Shown here piece after piece: positions 7,242 to 13,238 of a stretch of 14,764 nt of DNA (positions within the stretch are counted from its first letter, which is position 1; every line of letters begins with the position of its first letter). The DNA comes from QHWK01 sp035315685. Its GTDB lineage: Bacteria > Acidobacteriota > Vicinamibacteria > Vicinamibacterales > CAVVIG01. The notes below the pieces were generated by a model. The model was not told the DNA's origin. It ran no database searches and saw only the letters and a list, made by a program, of their open reading frames with translations. The translations under genes and the position numbers were made by a program. The stretch lies in NCBI GenBank assembly GCA_035315685.1, contig DATFXR010000674.1, positions 1-14,764 of the forward strand. Reading direction: 5' to 3'.

Positions 7242-7332
7242 GAAAGCAACCGCAGAGCGCGCAGAGACCGCAGAGTGTCTTTCTTTTGAAAACAGATCTC
7301 TGCGAACTCTGCGTTTTCTGCGGTTGCTTTTC
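7242..7332. repeat. CGCAGAG-type long inverted repeat between convergent genes, likely bidirectional terminator
   Basis: The left arm (7242-7275) is GAAAGCAACCGCAGAG followed by two more CGCAGAG units at a 9-bp period. The right arm (7298-7332) is its near-complement, with CTCTGCG, CTCTGCG, TCTGCGGTTGC and TTTTC. The loop is 22 nt and T-rich. The arms differ only by a few substitutions and one extra base, giving a stem of about 34 bp. It exactly fills the gap between the stops of the DUF3455 gene and the ECF41-like gene, a natural place for termination on both strands. Similar CGCAGAG/CTCTGCG intergenic palindromes are, from memory, scattered through Acidobacteriota and Planctomycetes genomes, so it may also be a dispersed, REP-like element. 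Confidence 0.75.
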
Positions 7333-7334
7333 CT

Positions 7335-8237
7335 TCACTCAATCACGATGTCGAGCTCGCGGACCCGCTCGGGTTCGACGATGATCTCGATGGCGGCGAC
7401 TTTTCCGTCGACGATCGTGAACCTGAACGCCGCACGCGGCTGACCGCCCGGCGCCCATACCGCGCCTGCCGCGCCGTCGATGAGCGCTGCCTGCGCGCCG
7501 GTCGCACGACCCGAGAACGCGTGCGCGACAGCCGCGGCGCCGTGCATCTCCGCCGCGAGCACCGGCGCGCCGTGGGCCTGCCGCCCTGCGCTCGCGAGGA
7601 CAGCGGCGCGGTCCGCTCGCAGGACGACGTCGGGATCGAGCAACGAGAGGAGTGCGTCGAAATTGCCGCTGCGCGACGCGGTGAGAAATGCCGCGACGAC
7701 CTCGCGCTGACGGGTGCGATCGGCGTCCGAGAGTTCGGTCGAGCTCTGAACGCGTCGACGGGCGCGGCTGGCAAGCTGTCGCGTGGCCATCTCCGAGCGG
7801 CCGACGATCGGCGCGATGTCGGCGAACGCGACGTCGAACATGTCGTGCAGCACGAACGCCACGCGCTCGGCCGGATCCAGCGTGTCGAGCACAAGAAGCA
7901 TCGCCACACCGACCGCATCAGCCAATAGCGCTTCGTGCTCCGGATTGACGGCTGCGTCGCGATCCTCGACGCCGGCCGGCGCTCCCGTCTCCAGCGGCTC
8001 CTCGCGCCGCGACTTCCGCGAACGTAACATGTCCAGGCACACGCGCGCGACGATCGTTGTCATCCAGCCGCCGAGGTTCTCGACGCTTTTCGTGTCCGCG
8101 CCGCTGATCCGCAGCCACGCATCCTGCACCGCATCGTCAGCCTCGGGGCGCGAGCCGAGCATTCTGTACGCGACTGCCTGCAGATGACGCCGTTTTTCCT
8201 CGAAACGTTCAGCCAGCCAACTATGGTCGTGTTGCAT
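7335..8237 (-). CDS. ECF41-like sigma factor with SnoaL-like C-terminal domain
   Basis: This is a 300-residue protein from the ATG at 8237, with an AGGG about 5 nt before it. The frame is open 56 codons further upstream, but that stretch is non-coding leader and contains the candidate promoter. Region 2 is residues 13-78 (LQAVAYRMLGSRPEADDAVQDAWLRI, then GGWMTTIVARVCLDMLRSRK). Region 4 is 104-163 (LDPAERVAFVLHDMF, FADIAPIVGRSEMATRQLASRARR). Residues 175-300 form a SnoaL/NTF2-like domain ending in FTIVDGK (273-279) and EPERVRELDI, corresponding to the DGK and NPDKL motifs of ECF41. In ECF41 this domain acts as a built-in anti-sigma/activator in place of a separate anti-sigma. The usual WLPEP linker between regions 2 and 4 is missing. 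No oxidoreductase or carboxymuconolactone-decarboxylase partner is in the window. Confidence 0.87.
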   Translation of the reverse strand: MQHDHSWLAERFEEKRRHLQAVAYRMLGSRPEADDAVQDAWLRISGADTKSVENLGGWMTTIVARVCLDMLRSRKSRREEPLETGAPAGVEDRDAAVNPEHEALLADAVGVAMLLVLDTLDPAERVAFVLHDMFDVAFADIAPIVGRSEMATRQLASRARRRVQSSTELSDADRTRQREVVAAFLTASRSGNFDALLSLLDPDVVLRADRAAVLASAGRQAHGAPVLAAEMHGAAAVAHAFSGRATGAQAALIDGAAGAVWAPGGQPRAAFRFTIVDGKVAAIEIIVEPERVRELDIVIE

Positions 8238-8245
8238 CGGACCCT

Positions 8246-8263
8246 GTCCTTGTCGTCCTTGTC
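8246..8263. repeat. Perfect 9-bp tandem duplication in the ECF41-like leader
   Basis: GTCCTTGTC occurs twice head to tail (8246-8254 and 8255-8263), just upstream of the sigma gene's ribosome site on the minus strand (reading GACAAGGAC twice). It may be a simple slippage duplication. It doubles an AAGGA-type purine run that could act as a standby ribosome site. Confidence 0.4.
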
Positions 8264-8281
8264 GCGTTCTCGTACACCAAT

Positions 8282-8308
8282 GACGGACGACAGGCCGCTG
8301 ATGTGACA
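8282..8308 (-). promoter_or_regulatory. ECF41-type promoter, probable autoregulation
   Basis: On the minus strand TGTCACA (8308 to 8302) is followed after 16 nt by CGTC (8285 to 8282); a second CGTC lies 4 nt closer. TGTCACA and CGTC are the -35 and -10 motifs reported for ECF41 sigma factors, with about this spacing as I recall. The -10 is about 45 nt before the ECF41-like start codon, so the gene would drive itself. The motifs are seen directly; use by this sigma factor is inferred from family and position. Confidence 0.6.
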
Positions 8309-8459
8309 GTAGGTCCGACTCTTGCCACTGAGACAGCAACCTGCACACCAGTCCGGCGCTCACGAACGGGCGCCGGCGTTCTGGCAAACGCGCGTATGTC
8401 GCCAAGTCATTGACTCAGCAGGGCCAGACCTGGACGGCGCGCGGTGCAGGCTCGCACCA

Positions 8460-10646
8460 ATGACCAAGCCGATCGGCAAGCCCGATTACAGAGTTCGGCG
8501 ACCGACCGACAAGTCTGCACGCGGCGGTGTGCACGCCGGCAACGCGGCGGTGGTCGAGTTCCTGCAATTGCTCGGGCGGGCGGTGCGCCAGTTTCACACC
8601 TATCCGGCCGCGAGCCCGCTCTGCGCCGACGCGATCGACGCCTGCCATCGCGCGTTCACCGCCCTGGACATCGATCATTCACTGAATTTCCGCGTCACGC
8701 CTCAGGCAATCGTGCTCGGCGACGACGAGATCAACGGCGACCCGGTGATCGAGCAAGAGCTTGCACGCCCGCTCCACTACGCACGCGTCGCGTCGATCGA
8801 GATCGAACACAGCGTGTCGACGCGCGACTGGCTGCACTTCTGCGCCACGGTCGCGGCGGCGCCGCGCGCATCCGGGCGTGCCGCGAGCCTGGCCGAGCTG
8901 CTGCTCGACGCTGGCGTCGCAGCAATCGTGCCGCGCGTGACGCCCCGTCCGGAAGTGCTGGAGCTCGGCGCCCCGCCGGCCGCCGTGCGCACGTTGATCG
9001 AGCGCGAACGCGTGCGTCAAGCCGCGGCGTCACCGACCGGACCGTCGCAGCACCTGTATCCACCCGACAAGGGATGGGTGCGCATCGATCCCGCGTCGGC
9101 CGACGGCGCGTTCTCGTTGACCGATCTCACGGTGCTCGTCAACGAACCGGCCGAGCTCGCCGGAATCCTCGCGCGGCTGATCGACGACGGCGACGGCGCG
9201 GGCGGCGCGGCGCTCCAGCAGCGCTACGACGACGTGGTGATGTTGATCGGCGCAGTCGATCCGCGGCTCGCGCGCGTGTTGTTCGCGAAGCTCGCGCGTG
9301 CGGTTCTCTGCCTCGATGTGGACACCCGGCGTGGCCTGCTGCGCAGCGCCATCCTGCCGAGCCTGCTCGACGGCCGTGTCGCCGGGGAAGCGGTGCTCGG
9401 CGAGTTTCCCGACGTCGATCTCGCCGACGCGCTTTCTCTGCTGCTCGATCTCGAGGCGGCGGCGCCGGAACTGCTGCCGGTGGCGCTCGATCGGCTGCGG
9501 CTGCCTGCAGAGCGACGGGCTGCGCTGGCGCCGCTGATCGCCGCGAAGATCGAAGGACGCGGCACCGAGTCGAAGCCCGATCAGCCGGCGTCGACTTCGT
9601 TCGACGAGCAGGCGCGCGCGCTCACGCGCCTCGAACCGGGCGTCGCCAGAAACCTCGCGGAGTTCTCCGCATTCGATCTGTCGATCAACGAATCGACGGC
9701 GACCGCGCTGGCGGGAGTCCGCGACGCCGTCGCCAGCGTCGATGGCATGGACGCGCAGCTGGCGTGCGCGGTGAGCCTGGCGCGCATCGAGGCGAATCCC
9801 GTCGTCGTGTCTGCGGTGATCGGCCGCGCGGTGCCGCAGCTGCGCCTGCTCGTCCGATTGCAACGCTGGCAGGACCTGACGCGCTGGGTGGCGCGCATCG
9901 CCGACATCGAGGCCCACGTGGACGCGGTCCGGCCCGATGCGGCGCGGGCGCTGCGCGAGGCAATCGCGCTGTTCTGCGACCGCGCACTCATTGTCGATCT
10001 CGCGCAACTGTGCGGCAGCGAGGCTGGACGGAGCTATGCGTCGGCGATCGCCGAGTCGCTCAACGCGGCCCTCGCGATCGCCTGGCTCGCGGCCGTGGAC
10101 GACGCGGCGGATCGCGCGCGCGTCCGGCCGCTGGCTGGCGTGATTTGTCAGACCGCCCGCCGCGCGGCGTCCGCGGTCGTCGCCCGGCTGCCGCTGCTCG
10201 GTCCCGACGCGATGCGCAGTGCGCTGATGGTGCTCGGATTCGCGGGCGCCGGCTACGAGAAGGCCATCGCCGATCACGTCAGCCCCGACGACGAACGGAC
10301 GACGCGAGAGGCGCTCCGCGCGCTGGCGCGCGCCGGGACGGAGAAAGCGGCGGCGCTGATCGTCCGCCGCCTCGAGGAGGGGCCGGCGGTCGTGCAGCCG
10401 GCGGCGGAAGAAGCGCTATGGCGCCTGCCGGCGCCGACCGCGCTCGCCAGGACGCGCGAGCTGCTGGGCCGGCGTGACTTCGTGACCCGCCATCCGCACT
10501 CGGCGGCGCGGCTGCTCGAACGCGCGGCGCAGAGCGGCGATGATCGATTCGATCCGGTTCTCGAGCAGCTGTCGACGCTGCGATTTCATTTCTGGAGCCC
10601 TGCCCTCAAACGCGTCGGCACCAAGGCGCGCAATCTGCTGCAATGA
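8460..10646 (+). CDS. HEAT-like alpha-solenoid protein with N-terminal domain shared with the HD-GYP neighbour
   Basis: This is a 728-residue protein from the ATG at 8460. The ribosome site is poor, and the open frame extends upstream to a TTG at 8322, so the start is uncertain. There is no signal peptide or membrane helix; it is likely cytoplasmic. Residues 31-133 form a mixed domain: helix FLQLLGRAVRQFHTYPAASP, strand LNFRVTPQAIVLGDDEING, then LHYARVASIEIEHSVSTRDWLHFCATV. The remainder is Ala/Leu/Arg-rich helical repeats; the end (about 570-728) reads as HEAT/PBS-type units (TREALRALARAGTEKAAALIVRRLE, QPAAEEALWRL). It ends in an ATGA overlap with the HD-GYP gene, implying coupled translation and probably a stoichiometric complex. 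No enzymatic motif was found; a scaffold or sensor role is inference. Confidence 0.75.
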   Translation: MTKPIGKPDYRVRRPTDKSARGGVHAGNAAVVEFLQLLGRAVRQFHTYPAASPLCADAIDACHRAFTALDIDHSLNFRVTPQAIVLGDDEINGDPVIEQELARPLHYARVASIEIEHSVSTRDWLHFCATVAAAPRASGRAASLAELLLDAGVAAIVPRVTPRPEVLELGAPPAAVRTLIERERVRQAAASPTGPSQHLYPPDKGWVRIDPASADGAFSLTDLTVLVNEPAELAGILARLIDDGDGAGGAALQQRYDDVVMLIGAVDPRLARVLFAKLARAVLCLDVDTRRGLLRSAILPSLLDGRVAGEAVLGEFPDVDLADALSLLLDLEAAAPELLPVALDRLRLPAERRAALAPLIAAKIEGRGTESKPDQPASTSFDEQARALTRLEPGVARNLAEFSAFDLSINESTATALAGVRDAVASVDGMDAQLACAVSLARIEANPVVVSAVIGRAVPQLRLLVRLQRWQDLTRWVARIADIEAHVDAVRPDAARALREAIALFCDRALIVDLAQLCGSEAGRSYASAIAESLNAALAIAWLAAVDDAADRARVRPLAGVICQTARRAASAVVARLPLLGPDAMRSALMVLGFAGAGYEKAIADHVSPDDERTTREALRALARAGTEKAAALIVRRLEEGPAVVQPAAEEALWRLPAPTALARTRELLGRRDFVTRHPHSAARLLERAAQSGDDRFDPVLEQLSTLRFHFWSPALKRVGTKARNLLQ

Positions 10647-12016
10647 CCGAACGAAGCGCCGCCGCGCTCGCCGATCCGGATCGGATCCTCAAGGGGTTTG
10701 CCGCGCTCGTCACCCTGACCGGCATGTACCCGTCGGGCCACCCGCTCGTCGCGGAGAAGCTTCGCGACGTCCACGACGGGCTGCAGCACCACTTGAAGGA
10801 CAACGGGTCGGTGCATCTCGACGTGATTCGCGGCGTGCTGCACGTGAACGGAGTGCCATCACAGACGCGGAGCGAGGGCTACGGCGTCGGCATCGACAGC
10901 CTGCACGTCGACGCGGGAGTACGGATCGAAGAGCTCGCCGCCGTCGCCGAATTCCTCAGTCACTCGAAGATCGATCCCGGCGGCGAGCCGGTGCGCGCGC
11001 TGCTGACGCGGCGCGGCGTGGAGCACGTGTCGCTGGGCCGGCTGGTGCCGCTCGACACGCGCTGGCGGTCGCGCCAGTGGCCGGATCGGCCCGAGCACGC
11101 GCTCGATCCAGACTATGAAGAATCGCTGGCGCTCGCCGAACGCGCGTTCGAACAGCTGGCGACCGAGCGCATCCTCGACGTGCGCGCCGTCGCCGACCTG
11201 GTGCGGCTGCTGATGTTCCGTGTGGTCGCCAGCCATGCGGCGCTGGCGCAGATTCTCACCGTCAAGCAATACGAAAACCTCACCTACATCCATTCGGTGA
11301 ACGTCGCCGTGCTCAGCCTCCTGATCGGACGTCAGCTCGGTCTCGACGATCAGACGCTGCCGGTGCTGGTCGAGGCCGCGGTGCTTCACGACGTCGGCAA
11401 GACGCGCATTCCGCTCGACCTGGTGAAGAAGCCGGGCGCGCTCGACAAGCGGGAACGCAAGATGATGGAGGCGCATCCGGTGCTCGGCGCCGAGATCCTG
11501 ATGCAGGCCGACGGCCTCCGTCCGGCGACCGCGCTCGTCGCGCTCGAACATCATCGGACGGTGCTCGGCGGCGGGTATCCCGATATCGGCGAAGGCGTCG
11601 TGCCGCACGTGCTGAGCCAGATCGTGTCGGTCGCCGACATTTACGAAGCGGTCACCGGCGCGCGCTCGTATCAGGTACCGACACCGCCGGAGCGCGCCTG
11701 CCTGCTGCTCGCGCGGCTGGCCGGCACGAAGCTGAACGCCGCGCTCGTCAAGGCGTTCGTGAATGCGATCAGCTTCTTCCCGATCGGCTCGCTCGTCCGC
11801 ACGAGCCGCGACGAGCTCGCGATCGTGATCCGCACGAATCCCAACGATCCCTTGCATCCGATCCTGCAGCTCGTCGACGAAGCCGTGCGATCCGCGCTCG
11901 GAGAAGTCGACACGGCGCAGCGAGACGCTGACGGCGCCTACCAACGGCATATCGTCGAGACGGTCGTGCCGGCGGGAAGTGCGCCCGACGTCAGGCCGTT
12001 CGTGACGGCCGCGTGA
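10643..12016 (+). CDS. HD-GYP-like phosphohydrolase with divergent GYP motif
   Basis: This is a 457-residue cytoplasmic protein whose ATG overlaps the stop of the HEAT-like gene (ATGA). Residues 14-107 form the same N-terminal domain type as its partner (LKGFAALVTLTGMYPSGHPL, then VHLDVIRGVLHVNGV, IDSLHVDAGVRIEELAAVAEFL). The HD-GYP domain spans about 205-400. Metal-ligand positions are kept: H217 (IHSVNV), H249-D250 (VLHDVGKT), H278 (EAHPV), H303-H304, D332 (SVADIYEAVTG). K253 is also present. The signature is HHRTVLGGGYP instead of HHExxDGxGYP, and the Glu four residues before the first His of trinuclear enzymes is Leu, so a two-metal site is likely. The family hydrolyses cyclic di-GMP, or cyclic GMP-AMP in some members. 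Activity here is plausible, but substrate choice is open given the altered signature. Confidence 0.87.
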   Translation: MTERSAAALADPDRILKGFAALVTLTGMYPSGHPLVAEKLRDVHDGLQHHLKDNGSVHLDVIRGVLHVNGVPSQTRSEGYGVGIDSLHVDAGVRIEELAAVAEFLSHSKIDPGGEPVRALLTRRGVEHVSLGRLVPLDTRWRSRQWPDRPEHALDPDYEESLALAERAFEQLATERILDVRAVADLVRLLMFRVVASHAALAQILTVKQYENLTYIHSVNVAVLSLLIGRQLGLDDQTLPVLVEAAVLHDVGKTRIPLDLVKKPGALDKRERKMMEAHPVLGAEILMQADGLRPATALVALEHHRTVLGGGYPDIGEGVVPHVLSQIVSVADIYEAVTGARSYQVPTPPERACLLLARLAGTKLNAALVKAFVNAISFFPIGSLVRTSRDELAIVIRTNPNDPLHPILQLVDEAVRSALGEVDTAQRDADGAYQRHIVETVVPAGSAPDVRPFVTAA

Positions 12017-12018
12017 CG

Positions 12019-13218
12019 CTACGTGCCGGGCTGTGCGAAGTCGACGTGCAGTTGATAGGGAGCGACGCCGATGCTGACGGTGAAACGACGTTCGCCACCG
12101 GCCGCGCGCCGGACGACGATCTCATGCGTGCCGAGCGCCACGGCGACGCCGGTCAGCGGTGCATCGCCGACGCGCGTGCCGTCGATCCAGACTTCGGCTG
12201 GCTCGGTCGCGGTCACGGTGAGCTTCGACGGTTCAGGCGTCAGGCGGATCGGTGTCCCCTCGCCTGGCTTCACGTCGACCGGTCGCGACTCGTCGTATCC
12301 GAGCGACTTGTTCACGAATCGCAGCGTGTGCGCGCCCGGCGGCAGCATGATCTGGCTGCGGTCGTCGGGCCGCAGCACCCGTCCGCCTTCCGCAACCGTG
12401 ACCTCGAACGGTGAATACACGGCGACCCAGCCCGCGAAGATCGCTTCGTCGAGCGCCACGGTCTTCCCTGCGGCGACGGTGATGGTGCGGCGCACTTCTC
12501 CTGCATCCCCGGTCAGCACGACTTCATGCCGCCCCGGGCTCAAGTCGGCGAGCTGCAGCGGTGTCACGCCGCGAGCCTTGCCGTCGACCACGACGCGCAC
12601 GCCGGAAGGCGTGGACGTCACGCTCAAGGCCCCTGTTGGCTTGCGCACGACCGCGGGTGGTTCGGCGCGCCGCTCCACCACAGCGGGTTCCTCCGACGAT
12701 CTGGAGTTTGACAGCAAGTCCAGCGCGTACGGCGCGATGGCGACGGCGACAATCACGAGTGCCGCACCAATGCAGAAGGCCCAAACCCATCGCGGCATCG
12801 GCGTGCCGGGCGGGCGGGTCGTCGGCCTCCGCGGAGCGACTGCCGGCGGCTGGATGTGCCGGCTCTCTGGTGTCGCCGCGTGCACCGATGCCGACAGCGG
12901 TTCGATGACCAGTGGCGGCGGCACGGCGATCTGTACAGGTCGCGCTGGCGGCGGGGCCATGACCGGCGGCTGCGGAACCGGCGCCGCGATGACCGGCGGC
13001 GGTTGCGGCCGCGCTGGTTCCATCACCGGCTGCGACGCGGCAGGCGGCACTGGCTGTGATCGGAATTCGAACTCGAATGCGATCGGCTCGCCGCCAGGCG
13101 GCGGGTCGGGCAGTTCCAGCGGCTGGTTGGTCCACTTCGCGCGACGGGCGCGCGCCCAGCTCGCGGCAGCTTCCGCCGCAGCGATAAGCTTGTCGTCGTC
13201 GTCCGGCTTGGCGGCCAC
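12019..13218 (-). CDS. Single-pass membrane protein with Pro-rich linker and three PEGA-like domains
   Basis: This is a 399-residue protein if it starts at the GTG at 13218. The frame stays open further upstream, but that DNA is antisense to the coiled-coil gene and reads as low-complexity Arg/Ala/Pro. Residues 1-40 are acidic/helical (PDDDDKLIAAAEAAASWARA). Residues 55-140 are a Pro/Val/Ala-rich linker. A membrane helix lies at about 144-168 (WVWAFCIGAALVIVAVAIAP). Beyond it are three PEGA-type beta domains: 197-260 (GALSVTSTPSGVRVVVDGKA), about 262-328 (FEVTVAEGGRVLRP) and 331-395 (SKLTVTATEPAEVWIDGTRV). PEGA domains are small surface or periplasmic modules, often C-terminal to kinases or envelope proteins. 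Topology would be linker inside, PEGA outside. It is convergent with the HD-GYP gene (2-nt gap) and divergent, 20 bp away, from the coiled-coil gene. Confidence 0.8.
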   Translation of the reverse strand: MAAKPDDDDKLIAAAEAAASWARARRAKWTNQPLELPDPPPGGEPIAFEFEFRSQPVPPAASQPVMEPARPQPPPVIAAPVPQPPVMAPPPARPVQIAVPPPLVIEPLSASVHAATPESRHIQPPAVAPRRPTTRPPGTPMPRWVWAFCIGAALVIVAVAIAPYALDLLSNSRSSEEPAVVERRAEPPAVVRKPTGALSVTSTPSGVRVVVDGKARGVTPLQLADLSPGRHEVVLTGDAGEVRRTITVAAGKTVALDEAIFAGWVAVYSPFEVTVAEGGRVLRPDDRSQIMLPPGAHTLRFVNKSLGYDESRPVDVKPGEGTPIRLTPEPSKLTVTATEPAEVWIDGTRVGDAPLTGVAVALGTHEIVVRRAAGGERRFTVSIGVAPYQLHVDFAQPGT

Positions 13219-13235
13219 GTCCCCAGAACTATAGT
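13208..13235 (+). promoter_or_regulatory. Putative sigma-70-like promoter of the coiled-coil gene
   Basis: TTGGCG (13208-13213), a 16-nt spacer and TATAGT (13230-13235) resemble a housekeeping promoter. TATAGT is half of the palindrome ACTATAGT (13228-13235), so the opposite strand also reads TATAGT (13233 to 13228), pointing at the PEGA gene. Predicted start points would fall near 13242 (+) and 13221 (-), giving very short or absent leaders. This fits the lack of ribosome sites at both starts. It is a prediction only. Confidence 0.35.
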
Positions 13236-13238
13236 CCC

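Noticed and set aside
9030..10277. 415-codon minus-strand frame inside the HEAT-like gene
   Set aside because: Low-complexity Arg/His/Gln-rich translation with no domain; the plus frame has regular helical repeats and is coupled to the next gene.
8444..10477. 677-codon plus-strand frame overlapping the HEAT-like gene
   Set aside because: Arg/Ala/Gly/Pro-rich alternative frame with no motifs; the other plus frame has helical-repeat and shared-domain signals.
10859..11950. 363-codon minus-strand frame in the HD-GYP gene
   Set aside because: Antisense to a gene with intact metal-ligand motifs; composition is His/Arg-rich noise.
12071..13234. 387-codon plus-strand frame opposite the PEGA gene
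   Set aside because: Ser/Thr/Gly-rich translation with no motif; the minus frame has a membrane helix and three PEGA-like domains.
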